Assembly (NCBI GenBank): GCA_024681775.1
Contig: JAILAF010000024.1
Span: 1 to 35,397 of the forward strand
Source of the DNA: Lachnospiraceae bacterium
GTDB taxonomy: Bacteria; Bacillota; Clostridia; Lachnospirales; Lachnospiraceae
Length of the DNA: 35,397 nt
Reading direction: 5' to 3'
Shown: positions 1 through 10,000 of the stretch, piece after piece
How positions within the stretch are numbered: the first letter of the stretch is position 1
Layout: each line of letters starts with the position of its first letter
The notes under the pieces: model-generated
The model's database searches: none
What the model was told of the DNA's origin: nothing
What the model saw: the letters and a program-made list of their open reading frames with translations, nothing else
Translations under genes and position numbers: made by a program

Positions 1-1733
1 ATCGCCGTCTCCAGCACATCCCTGGTGAGCATCAGCAGCGCGATGAGCTCTGCCTTTCTCTCCTCACCCTCCGTCAGGATCTGGGTCTCGTGGTAGAACT
101 TGTTGAAGGCATTGGCCAGGTCATACACATAACCGCAGACCTTGTGAGGTGCCAGCTCCGCCACGGCGCCTTCCATCATGGAAGCAAAGCCTGAAAGCAT
201 CATCTGCAGGTTCTTCTCGGACTCACCCTGCGCGGGGCCGATCTTACTGCGGTCGGGGGCGCCTCCCTGCTGCTCGTATTTTGCCAGGATGGATTTGATC
301 CTGACGATGGTATACAGGATGTAAGGACCGGTATCTCCCTCAAAGGAGGTAAAGCGGTCAATGTCAAAGACATAATCCTTGGAAGCCTGGTTGGACAGAT
401 CGCCGTACTTTAAGGCAGCCACAGCTACCAGATCCGCGATCTCCCGGGCCTCCTCTTCGGAAACGGGGCGACCCTCCAGGATCTTGTGATACATCTCTTC
501 CTTCGTGTCGGCAATGAGACGCTGCAGGGGCATAACGCCGCCTTCGCGGGTCTTGAAGGGCTTGCCGTCGGGACCGTTCATGGTGCCGAATCCCAGAAAG
601 GTCAGCTTCGTCTCGGGGGGCACCAGTTTCGTCTTGTATGCACAGCGGAAGACCTGCTCGAAATACAGGCTCTGGCGCTTGTCCACCACATAGATGATCT
701 GGTCAGGATGATCCTCCTCCATACGATTCTGGATGGTGGCCAGATCCGTGGTGTTGTACAGGGACGCACCGTCGGACTTTAAGATCATGCAGGGCGGGAT
801 CTCCTTGGTGTCGGTCTCTTCCTTCACATCCACCACCAGCGCGCCTTCGCTGATGTGGGCATAGCCCGCATCCTTCATGTACTGCACCATGGAAGGGATA
901 CGGTCATCCGCATCGCTCTCCCCCTTCCAGAGGTCGAATTCCACATTCAGCGCGTCGTAATTTTTCTTCAGATCCGGCACGGACACAGCCATGATCTGCT
1001 TCCAGAGAGCGCGGTATCCCCTCTCTCCCTTCTGCAGACGTTTTGTAGCATCCATGGCCCTTGCCTTGAAGTCGGGATCCTCCTTGGACCGCGCGCTGGA
1101 CTCGGGGTAGATCACGGCGAACTCCTCGATGGTGAAGGGGGCCTCCGCAGGATACTCTCCAGTAAAATCAGGATCAAAATAGGGGAGGTCCGGCTTCCGG
1201 TCCCGCAGTCCCTCGATCGCCAGACCGATCTGCAGTCCCCAGTCTCCCAGGTGGGCATCTCCGATAACGGTATTGCCCGCATAACGCAGCATCCGCTTGA
1301 TGGCTTCGCCGATGACCGCGGAACGCATGTGTCCCACATGCAGGGGCTTTGCCACATTGGCGCCGCCGAAATCGATGATCACCTTGGAAGGCTTTGCGGG
1401 AGCATTCATGCCGAAACGATCCGCGCCCTCCATCTCCTTCAGGTAAGCAGCCAGATATGCGGGAGAAACCTTCAGATTCAGGAATCCGGGATTTACTGCC
1501 TCAGCGGAAGCAAAAACCGCTTCCCCGCTCTCCTTCACCTTCTCCAGCACTACCGTGGCGATGGCGATGGGGGCCTTGTGGTACTGCTTTGCGCCGGACA
1601 TGGCGCCGTTGCACTGGTATTCGCACAGGTCCGGGCGGTTGGATACGGAGACTCTTCCCAGGGAAGCATCATATCCTGCGGCCTCAAAGGCCTTTCCCAT
1701 CTCCTGTGACAGCAGCTCCAGTAAACTCTTCAT
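1..1733 (-). CDS. argS: Arginyl-tRNA synthetase, C-terminus cut by window edge
   Basis: Class I aminoacyl-tRNA synthetase that charges tRNA-Arg in the cytoplasm. About 577 N-terminal codons are present and the reading frame is open to base 1, so the C-terminal anticodon-binding end lies outside the window. The N-terminus (MKSLLELLSQEM) has the Arg-specific additional domain. The class I HIGH-type signature reads HVGH at about residues 129-132, inside AKPLHVGHMRS, which is typical of ArgRS. The later stretch YVVDKRQSLYFEQVF also fits this family. The ATG is preceded by GGAGA about 10 nt upstream. It is the last visible gene of the purL-carA-carB-queH-argS series, 39 nt after queH. No T-box leader is visible in that short gap, so it is probably transcribed from upstream promoters. 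Confidence 0.97.
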   Translation of the reverse strand, partial: MKSLLELLSQEMGKAFEAAGYDASLGRVSVSNRPDLCEYQCNGAMSGAKQYHKAPIAIATVVLEKVKESGEAVFASAEAVNPGFLNLKVSPAYLAAYLKEMEGADRFGMNAPAKPSKVIIDFGGANVAKPLHVGHMRSAVIGEAIKRMLRYAGNTVIGDAHLGDWGLQIGLAIEGLRDRKPDLPYFDPDFTGEYPAEAPFTIEEFAVIYPESSARSKEDPDFKARAMDATKRLQKGERGYRALWKQIMAVSVPDLKKNYDALNVEFDLWKGESDADDRIPSMVQYMKDAGYAHISEGALVVDVKEETDTKEIPPCMILKSDGASLYNTTDLATIQNRMEEDHPDQIIYVVDKRQSLYFEQVFRCAYKTKLVPPETKLTFLGFGTMNGPDGKPFKTREGGVMPLQRLIADTKEEMYHKILEGRPVSEEEAREIADLVAVAALKYGDLSNQASKDYVFDIDRFTSFEGDTGPYILYTIVRIKSILAKYEQQGGAPDRSKIGPAQGESEKNLQMMLSGFASMMEGAVAELAPHKVCGYVYDLANAFNKFYHETQILTEGEERKAELIALLMLTRDVLETA

Positions 1734-1772
1734 ACACTTTGTCTCCATTTCCGATAATGTAAGGGCCTGCCC

Positions 1773-2480
1773 TCAGACCCGGATGCAGGAAGGGTCCCCC
1801 GATGCGCACCTTGCGCAGGAGGAAGACGCCTTGGAAAAACTGCAGCCGCAGTAGTTCTGGCGGTACAGTTCATATTCCTTCGACAGTTCGATGGACCGCT
1901 TGTAGCCGTCCTTTTTCTTAAAATCCGACGGGAGCCATTTCACTCCTGTCTCCGCTGCGATGCGCTCTCCGATCTCATTGATCTTTTCCGCATTTTTCAG
2001 CGGTGAGATGCTTAAGGTGGTACAGAAATAATCGGATCCCCGCTCTGCCGCCATCCGTGCAGTCTCCCGGAGCCTCAGCTCATAGCAGCGAAAGCACCTT
2101 GCGCCGCCTTCCGGCACGTCCTCATACCCTGCTGCCACCCGGTAAAATTCTTCGGGATCGTACCGCCCGTCCACATAGGTGATGGGATACCCCTTTTTCT
2201 CCTCGTTGTAGCGGTCGATGAGCCGTTTTTCCTCGGCGGCCCGCTTGCGGTACTCCGCCTTCTCATCGATGTTGGGATTGTAATACAGCACCGTAATGGA
2301 AAAGTAAGGTGCCAGATATTCCATCACATAACTGGAGCAGGGAGCGCAGCAGCTGTGAAGCATCAGAGCGGGCGGGGATGCGGATGACGCAGATTCCGAC
2401 GCCTGTGTCGGATCTGCCACGTGCCTCTCCAGCCCCATTAATATGTTTTCCAGTTCTGCACTGAAATTCCGTTTGTTCAT
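1773..2480 (-). CDS. queH: Epoxyqueuosine reductase QueH
   Basis: Predicted cytoplasmic iron-sulfur enzyme for the last step of queuosine tRNA modification (epoxyqueuosine to queuosine), the non-homologous alternative to QueG. Visible family marks are the N-terminal SCCAPCSS motif (Cys44, Cys45, Cys48 with this start), the middle GGARCFRCYELRL with two cysteines, the TTLSISPLKN segment, and the C-terminal NYCGCSFS. A short extra Cys-rich tail follows (SSSCARCASGDPSC). The frame stays open upstream to a GTG at 2525, but the ATG at 2480 follows GGAAGAAG and gives the MNKRNF start I associate with this family, so 235 aa is preferred; the longer start remains possible. It sits between carB and argS on the same strand and is probably co-transcribed. 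No other queuosine gene is in the window. Confidence 0.9.
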   Translation of the reverse strand: MNKRNFSAELENILMGLERHVADPTQASESASSASPPALMLHSCCAPCSSYVMEYLAPYFSITVLYYNPNIDEKAEYRKRAAEEKRLIDRYNEEKKGYPITYVDGRYDPEEFYRVAAGYEDVPEGGARCFRCYELRLRETARMAAERGSDYFCTTLSISPLKNAEKINEIGERIAAETGVKWLPSDFKKKDGYKRSIELSKEYELYRQNYCGCSFSKASSSCARCASGDPSCIRV

Positions 2481-2551
2481 TTCTTCTTCCGTATTTCCCG
2501 ATGGGAGCATTCCGCCGGAAATCACCTGTCAGGACCCTCGCAGCCTCTTCC

Positions 2552-5500
2552 CTATCTCCCGGAGATCTTCGCCACATCCACCAGGCTCAGGCCCTCGTTG
2601 CGATGCTCCAGAGCATTGGCCAGGGCATTTGCCGTATCCATGGCGGTGATGCAATAGACACCGGTCTCGATGGCATTTCTGCGGATCAGGAAACCGTCTC
2701 TGCTCTTGTCCCGCCCCTGGGTAGGGGTATCGATGACCAGATCGATCTTGTGCCCCAGGATCAGGTCCATGACCGTAGGGCTCTCCTGATGGATCTTGTT
2801 GACCTTGCGGGCCTTTACCCCTGCTTCGTTCAGGGCTGCCGCCGTGGAGCGGGTCGCATAGATGGTGTAGCCCAGCTTCTCGAAGCGTCTGGCTACGCCG
2901 ATGGCCTCTCCCTTGTCCGCGTCCTTGACGGTGATGATCATCTGCTTGTGTCTGGGAAGCTCAATGCCTGCCCCCAGGAAAGCCTTATAAAGCGCCTCAT
3001 GGAAATCTGCGGCGATGCCCAGGCACTCACCGGTGGACTTCATCTCGGGGCCCAGGCTGATCTCGGCGCCACGGATCTTCTCGAAGGAGAAGACGGGCAT
3101 CTTGATGGCATAGTAGTCTGCCTCGGGCTGAAGTCCCGGCTTGTAACCCATGCCCTGAATGGTCTCTCCCAGGATCACCCTGGTGGCCAGATCCACGATG
3201 GGAATGCCGGTGACCTTGCTGATGTAAGGCACGGTACGGGAGGATCTGGGATTGACCTCGATAACATACACATCCTCATCGATGGCGATGAACTGGATGT
3301 TGATCATACCCTTCACGTGGAGCGCCAGCGCCAGGCGTCTGGTGTACTCCGCGATCTTATCCTTGATGAGCTTGCCGATGGTGGGCGCGGGATAGACGGA
3401 AATACTGTCTCCCGAGTGCACGCCGGTGCGCTCGATGTGCTCCATGATGCCGGGGATCAAAATGTCACTGCCGTCACAAATGGCATCCACTTCGATCTCC
3501 TTGCCCTGGAGGTACTTATCCACGAGGATGGGGTGATCCTGGGCGATGCGGTTGATGATCGCCATGAACTCCTCGATCTCCTCATCGCAGGATGCGATCT
3601 GCATGCCCTGTCCGCCCAATACATAAGAAGGGCGCACAAGTACGGGATATCCCAGACGGTTTGCCACCGCCTTTGCTTCCTCAGCGGTAAAGACGGTGCC
3701 GCCCGCTGCACGGGGGATCCCGGTCTTTTGCAGGATCTCGTCAAAGAGCTCTCTGTCCTCTGCGGCATCCACATCCTCGGCCTTGGTTCCCAGGATGGGC
3801 ACGCCGATGCGCATGAGATGCTCGGTGAGCTTGATGGCGGTCTGGCCGCCGAACTGCACCACGGCGCCGTCGGGGTGCTCCAGATCCACGATGGCTTCCA
3901 CATCCTCATCCGTCAGAGGCTCGAAATACAGCTTGTCCGCAATGTCAAAATCCGTGGAAACGGTCTCGGGATTGTTGTTGACGATGATGGTCTCATACCC
4001 TGCCCTTGCGAAGGACCAGGTGGCGTGGACGGAACAATAGTCGAACTCCACACCCTGTCCGATGCGGATGGGGCCGCTGCCCAGCACCAGGACCTTGCCC
4101 TTTTTGCCGGAGGAAGCGGCGGATCTGCTCTCTGCTTCCGCCTCGTTGATCACCACGTCGTCTGACAGCTCGCCCAGAGCAGAGTAGACTGCACCGGGAC
4201 GCTCGTAGACCGAATAGTAGTACGGCGTCGCTGCGGCAAATTCCGCTGCGCAGGTATCCACCATCTTGTAGACGGGGATGATCCCGTTCTCACGACGCAT
4301 GGAGAGGATCTCACTCTCCTTTTTCCCGGACAGGGATGCGATGACGCTGTCGGGGAACTCCATCCGTTTTGCTTCGAAGAGCAGTTCCGGCGTCAGGTTC
4401 CCCTGCTCCAGCGCAGCTTCTGTCTTCACGATGTGATCCAGTCTGGAGATGAACCAGTTGTCAAACTGGGTGATATCATGGATCTGCTCATAGGAAATGC
4501 CGCGGCGTAAAGCTTCCGCAATGACCCAGATCCGCTGGTCGTCGCAGACATGCAGGCGCTCCAGGAGCGCATCCTCATCCAGGCCGGTAAAATCGACGCT
4601 GCGGAGACTGTTCACATGCTGCTCCAGGCTGCGGATGGCCTTCATCAGGGCACCCTCGAAATTGGAACAGATGCTCATGACCTCGCCGGTGGCCTTCATC
4701 TGTGTGGTGAGGGTCCGCTTTGCGGTGAGGAATTTATCAAAGGGAAGTCTGGGCATCTTCAGCACGCAATAGTCCAGCGTGGGCTCGAAGGATGCGAAGG
4801 TCTTCCGGGTGATGGCATTGGGGATCTCGTCCAGGGTATAGCCCAGCGCGATCTTGGCCGCCACCTTGGCGATGGGGTAGCCGGTGGCTTTGGATGCCAG
4901 GGCCGAGGAACGGCTCACACGGGGATTTACCTCGATGACGCAATATTCAAAGCTGGTAGGATGCAGGGCAAACTGCACATTGCATCCGCCGGTGATCTGC
5001 AGCTCGGAGATGATCTTTAACGCCGAGGTCCGCAGCATCTGGTATTCCTTGTCGGACAGGGTCTGGGAAGGCGCCACCACGATGGAGTCTCCGGTGTGAA
5101 CACCCACGGGATCGATGTTCTCCATGTTACAGACCGTGATCACGTTGCCGGCGCTGTCGCGCATGACCTCGTACTCGATCTCTTTCCAGCCGGCGATACA
5201 GCGCTCTACCAGCACCTGACCCACGCGGGACAGACGCAGGCCGTTCTCCAGGATCTCCTCCAGCTCTGCGCGGTTGTGGGCGATACCGCCGCCGCTGCCG
5301 CCCAGGGTATAAGCGGGACGCAGCACGACAGGATAGCCGATGGTATCGGTGAATTCCACCCCTTCCTCCACGGACTCCACCACCTTGGAAGCTGCCACGG
5401 GCTCGCCGATGCGCTCCATCAGATCCTTGAATTCCTGACGTCCTTCCGCATTGCGGATGGTGGCTGCGGTGGTGCCCAGAAGGTGTACGCCGTGGGAAGC

Positions 5501-5824
5501 GAGGAATCCGCTCTCCTCCAGCTCCATCCCTAAGTTCAGTCCTGCCTGACCGCCCAGGGTGGGGAGGATGGAGTCGGGTTTTTCCTTCTCGATGATCTTC
5601 TCCAGGACCTTCACGGTGAGGGGCTCGATGTAGACCTCATCCGCGATGTCCTTGTCCGTCATGATGGTTGCGGGGTTGGAATTGACCAGCACCACCTCCA
5701 CGCCCTCTTCTTTCAGGGAGCGGCAGGCCTGGGTTCCCGCATAGTCAAATTCGGCCGCCTGTCCGATCACGATGGGACCGGAACCGATGACCATTACTTT
5801 TTTTACACTGGCATTCTTAGGCAT
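2552..5824 (-). CDS. carB: Carbamoyl-phosphate synthase large subunit
   Basis: Makes carbamoyl phosphate from bicarbonate, ammonia supplied by CarA, and two ATP; the product feeds pyrimidine and arginine synthesis. At 1090 aa it is full length. The two homologous ATP-grasp halves are clear: the first starts KVMVIGSGPIVIGQAAEFDYAG, the second KVLVLGSGPIRIGQGVEFDY near residue 580. Each half has the glycine-rich loop (TLGGSGGG and VLGGQGMQ) and an EVNPR metal/ATP motif. The C-terminal 150 residues form the MGS-like allosteric domain (IYATRSTAAALNEAG onward). Its ATG overlaps the end of carA by 8 nt, implying translational coupling. No frameshift or missing core motif was seen. Confidence 0.98.
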   Translation of the reverse strand: MPKNASVKKVMVIGSGPIVIGQAAEFDYAGTQACRSLKEEGVEVVLVNSNPATIMTDKDIADEVYIEPLTVKVLEKIIEKEKPDSILPTLGGQAGLNLGMELEESGFLASHGVHLLGTTAATIRNAEGRQEFKDLMERIGEPVAASKVVESVEEGVEFTDTIGYPVVLRPAYTLGGSGGGIAHNRAELEEILENGLRLSRVGQVLVERCIAGWKEIEYEVMRDSAGNVITVCNMENIDPVGVHTGDSIVVAPSQTLSDKEYQMLRTSALKIISELQITGGCNVQFALHPTSFEYCVIEVNPRVSRSSALASKATGYPIAKVAAKIALGYTLDEIPNAITRKTFASFEPTLDYCVLKMPRLPFDKFLTAKRTLTTQMKATGEVMSICSNFEGALMKAIRSLEQHVNSLRSVDFTGLDEDALLERLHVCDDQRIWVIAEALRRGISYEQIHDITQFDNWFISRLDHIVKTEAALEQGNLTPELLFEAKRMEFPDSVIASLSGKKESEILSMRRENGIIPVYKMVDTCAAEFAAATPYYYSVYERPGAVYSALGELSDDVVINEAEAESRSAASSGKKGKVLVLGSGPIRIGQGVEFDYCSVHATWSFARAGYETIIVNNNPETVSTDFDIADKLYFEPLTDEDVEAIVDLEHPDGAVVQFGGQTAIKLTEHLMRIGVPILGTKAEDVDAAEDRELFDEILQKTGIPRAAGGTVFTAEEAKAVANRLGYPVLVRPSYVLGGQGMQIASCDEEIEEFMAIINRIAQDHPILVDKYLQGKEIEVDAICDGSDILIPGIMEHIERTGVHSGDSISVYPAPTIGKLIKDKIAEYTRRLALALHVKGMINIQFIAIDEDVYVIEVNPRSSRTVPYISKVTGIPIVDLATRVILGETIQGMGYKPGLQPEADYYAIKMPVFSFEKIRGAEISLGPEMKSTGECLGIAADFHEALYKAFLGAGIELPRHKQMIITVKDADKGEAIGVARRFEKLGYTIYATRSTAAALNEAGVKARKVNKIHQESPTVMDLILGHKIDLVIDTPTQGRDKSRDGFLIRRNAIETGVYCITAMDTANALANALEHRNEGLSLVDVAKISGR

Positions 5825-7013
5825 TTTCTTCCTGTCCTTTCATCATACGGATAAAGCGATCAAAGAGGTAACCGGAGTCCTGGGGACCCGGGCATGCCTC
5901 GGGGTGGAACTGCACTGTAAAGATCTTCTTGCCGGTGTAGCGCAGGCCCTCGTTGGTTCCGTCGTTGACATTGACAAAGGCAGGGGTTGCCACCTTGGGA
6001 TCCAGATGCTCCGTATCCACCACGTAACCGTGGTTCTGGGAGGAGATGTAGACCCTGCCGGTAGCCAGGTCCTTCACGGGGTGGTTGCCGCCGCGATGAC
6101 CGTATTTCATCTTGTGGGTATCCGCGCCGGTGGCCAGCGCCATGAGCTGATGCCCGAGACAGATGGCAAAAATGGGAACATCACTGTCGTAGAGCTTTTT
6201 GATCTCGTCGATGATGGTTCCGCAATCCTTGGGATCGCCTGGGCCGTTGGAAAGCATGATGCCGTCGGGATGGCTCTCAAGGATCTCGGAAGCAGGCGTT
6301 CTCGCAGGATAAATGGTCACCGTGCAACCCCGCTGCCGTAAGGACTCGGGGATGTTCCCCTTGGCACCGAAGTCCAAGAGCGCCACATGGAGTCCAGCGC
6401 CGTTTACTTCCGTCACCAGGGAAGGCTTCCGCTCCCGCTCTCCCTTTTCGTATGCGGCCTTGTCAAAGATCGCACTTCCGGAGATGGGCGGATTTTCCGA
6501 CAGATCCGTCACTCCGGGGATCACGGTTTTCTCCGTGCAGGTCACCCGGTCCACCACATTTCCCGTGGTGTAAGCCTTGATGGCGGGCCGAAGCTTTGCA
6601 AAATCAAAGTGCTCGTCGGTGGTGATGCAGCCGTTCATGGTACCCTTCTCTCGCAGGATCCGGGTCAGGGCTCTGGTGTCGATGCCGCAGATGCCGGGGA
6701 TATCCCATTTGTTCAGGAACTCCTCCAGGGGCTCATCACAGCGGAAATTGCTGGCGGTATCCGACAGCTCCCGGACGATGAAGCCGTCCAGGAAGGGACG
6801 TCTCGATTCACAGTCGTCCAGGCAGACGCCGTAATTGCCGATGAGCGGATAAGTCATGCAGACCGCCTGTCCCGCATAGGAGGGATCGGTCAGGACTTCC
6901 AGATAGCCGGCCATACTGGTGTTGAACACGATCTCGCTGATGACCTCTCTGTCCGATCCGATGCGTGTTCCTTCAAAAACAGTGCCGTCCTCAAGGATCA
7001 AAAATGCTTTCAT
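5817..7013 (-). CDS. carA: Carbamoyl-phosphate synthase small (glutaminase) subunit
   Basis: Hydrolyses glutamine and channels ammonia to CarB. The N-terminal CarA domain is followed by a class I glutamine amidotransferase domain. The nucleophile is Cys285 in IFAICLGHQ, with His370 and Glu372 in VQFHPEACPGPQD completing the triad. At 398 aa it is longer than the usual ~360-380. The extra length seems to be an insert around residues 165-205 (VIPGVTDLSENPPI through KPSLVTEVNG), between the N-terminal domain and the amidotransferase domain. The AAGGAG ribosome-binding site overlaps the purL stop codon, and the start is only 15 nt after purL. Purine and pyrimidine synthesis are therefore likely made from one message. 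Confidence 0.97.
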   Translation of the reverse strand: MKAFLILEDGTVFEGTRIGSDREVISEIVFNTSMAGYLEVLTDPSYAGQAVCMTYPLIGNYGVCLDDCESRRPFLDGFIVRELSDTASNFRCDEPLEEFLNKWDIPGICGIDTRALTRILREKGTMNGCITTDEHFDFAKLRPAIKAYTTGNVVDRVTCTEKTVIPGVTDLSENPPISGSAIFDKAAYEKGERERKPSLVTEVNGAGLHVALLDFGAKGNIPESLRQRGCTVTIYPARTPASEILESHPDGIMLSNGPGDPKDCGTIIDEIKKLYDSDVPIFAICLGHQLMALATGADTHKMKYGHRGGNHPVKDLATGRVYISSQNHGYVVDTEHLDPKVATPAFVNVNDGTNEGLRYTGKKIFTVQFHPEACPGPQDSGYLFDRFIRMMKGQEENA

Positions 7014-7028
7014 GGGTCGGTTTACTCC

Positions 7029-10000
7029 TTACTGAAAATATGCGACGCCGGATTCAAAGATCTTCAGATCCTGCTCACCGTAGATGTTGACGGCAACGCC
7101 ATCCCCGCGGCGCTCGGAGTGTGCCATCTTGCCCAGCACACGACCGTCGGGAGAGGTGATACCTTCGATGGCACAATAGGATCCGTTGATATTACTGTTT
7201 TCATCCATTGTGACATTTCCGTCAGGATCGCAATACTGGGTTGCCACCTGTCCCTTGGCAAAGAGGTCTGCGAGGACCTCCTTCGGTGCGACGAAACGTC
7301 CCTCACCGTGGGAAGCGGGATTGCAGTACACATCCCCCAGGGTAGCGCCTGCCAGCCAGGGCGACTTGTCGGAAACCACACGGATGTACGCCATCTTGGA
7401 GATATGGCGTCCGATGGTATTAAAGGTCAGGGTGGGAGAATTCACATCCTGGCCGGTGATATGGCCGTTGGGAACCAGGCCCAGCTTGATGAGTGCCTGG
7501 AAGCCGTTGCAGATCCCCAGTGCCAGACCGTCTCTTTCGTTTAAGAGCTTCTCCACTGCCTCGCGGATCTTCTCATTGCGGAATGCGGTCGCAAAGAACT
7601 TCGCACTGCCGTCGGGCTCGTCACCTGCGGAAAATCCGCCGGGGAACATGATGATCTGTGCCTTTTCGATCTCTGCTTCAAACTCCTCCACGGAGGAACG
7701 GATGTCCTCGGGGCTGAGGTTCCGGAAAATGCGGACGGATGTCTCGGCACCCGCTCTCTCAAAGGCCGCCGCCGTATCGTACTCACAGTTGGAGCCGGGG
7801 AATACGGGGATAAACACTCTGGGTCTGGCCACCTTATGCTTGCAGACATAGACGCTGCTCTCGTGGTAGGTCTTGCTCTCCACGGGATTGCATCCCTTTA
7901 CCGCCTTGGTGGGGAAGACCTTCTCCAGTCTGCCGGTCCATGCGGAGAGTGCCTCTTCGCCGGAAAGTACGGCGCTGCCGTAAGTAAAGCTTCCGTCAGC
8001 GGTGACGGTACCCACCTCAGTGAAGGGAACTCCGGAAGCAGACAGCTCCGCAAAACGCTCTGCGGGGATCTCTGCCACGATGTTGCCCTGGCCTCTGCCG
8101 AAGAAGCTTTCCGGAGCGATTCCCTCTGCGACCTGCACGCCCAGGCCGTTACCGAAGGCCATCTTGGGCAGTGCCGCTGCCAGGCCCTTGCCATCCAGGG
8201 CATAGGCTGCAGCGATGAGGCCCTTCCGGTTCAGGTCACGGATCTGCGCGTAAAGCTTCGCGATCTGCCCGTAATCGGGGAGCTCCAGATCATCTCTGGT
8301 GATGGTGAAGAGCACCAGCTTATCTCCCGCTTTTTTCAGCTCGGGTGTGATGACTTCCGCACCCTTGCCGATGTTTACTGCGAAGGAAACCAGCGTGGGA
8401 GGTACGTCGATGTCGCCGAAGGTGCCGGACATGGAGTCCTTACCGCCGATGGAAGGCAGGCCGAAGCCCATCTGCGCATCGTAGGCACCCAGCAGTGCTG
8501 CGAAGGGCTGGCTCCAACGGGAGGGCTCTTCGTTCATTCTGCGGAAGTACTCCTGGAAGGTGAAACGGATCTTCGATGCATCTCCGCCGGAAGCCACAAT
8601 GCGGGCCATGGACTCGATCACGGCATAGATGGCACCGTGGTAAGGGCTCCAGCTGGACAGCTCGGGATCAAATCCGTAAGCCATCATGGTGATTGTATCG
8701 GTCTTGCCCTTCAGGGTGGGCAACTTTGCGATCATGGACTGGGTCTCGGTGAGCTGGTATTTTCCGCCGTAAGGCATGACCACGCTCCCCGCGCCGATGG
8801 AGGAGTCAAACATCTCCACCAGACCCTTCTGGGAGCAGACATTCAGATCGCTTAAGGTATTCTTCCAGGCGGTCTTCAGATCGCCGCTCTTTACCGCATC
8901 CGCCACACCGTTGGAAGCGGAAACGGAAGCGAAGTAATCCTTTGCAGGATCGGGCATCTCCACCTCAACCTGCGTCTCCTGATGCGCACCGTTGGTATCC
9001 AGGAAGGAACGCTTGATGTTCACGATGTCCTTGCCGCGCCAGTTCAGCACCAGACGGGGCTCCTCGGTGACCACTGCCACGCAGACGGCCTCCAGGTTCT
9101 CCTCTGCCGCATATTTCAGGAATTCATCCACGTCCCCGGGTGCTACCACAACGGCCATACGCTCCTGGGACTCGGAGATGGCAAGCTCGGTGCCGTCCAG
9201 ACCTGCGTATTTCTTCGGTACCTTGTCCAGGTCCACCTTCAGGCCGTCAGCCAGCTCGCCGATGGCGACGGATACACCGCCGGCACCGAAGTCGTTACAT
9301 TTCTTGATGAGGCGGGTCACCTCGCTCCGGCGGAACAGGCGCTGGATCTTGCGCTCGGTGGGTGCATTTCCCTTCTGCACCTCCGCACCGCAGGTCTCGA
9401 TGGAGCTGACGGTGTGGGCCTTCGAGGATCCGGTTGCGCCGCCGCAGCCGTCTCTTCCGGTACGGCCGCCCAGGAGGATGATGATGTCTCCGGGATCGGA
9501 ATTCTCACGGATCACGTTCTTACGGGGAGCAGCGCCCATCACGGCACCGATCTCCATTCTCTTCGCCACATAGTCGGGATGGTAGATCTCCTTCACATAG
9601 CCGGTGGCCAGACCGATCTGGTTACCGTAAGAGGAATAGCCCGCTGCAGCGGTACGGACGATCTTTTTCTGAGGGAGCTTGCCCTTCAGGGTGTCCTGAA
9701 CGGAACCGGTGGGATCCGCTGCGCCGGTAACGCGCATTGCCTGATAGACATAGCCTCTGCCGGAAAGGGGATCACGGATGGCGCCACCCAGACAGGTGGC
9801 TGCACCACCGAAGGGCTCGATCTCCGTGGGATGGTTGTGGGTCTCGTTCTTGAAAAAGACCAGCCACTCCTCGGTCTCCTTGTGATCACCATAGTCCATC
9901 TCCACGGGTACCACGATGGAGCAGGCATTGATCTCATCGGAGACCTCCTCGTCCTGCAGTCCCCCGTCCTTGCGGATCTTTTTGGCAGCGATGGTGCCCA

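Noticed and set aside
2501..4165. Long plus-strand open frame (554 codons) opposite carB
   Set aside because: carB is complete with all family motifs on the other strand. The plus-strand frame has no ribosome-binding site and its His/Asp/Leu-rich product looks like the mirror of a G/C-rich gene.
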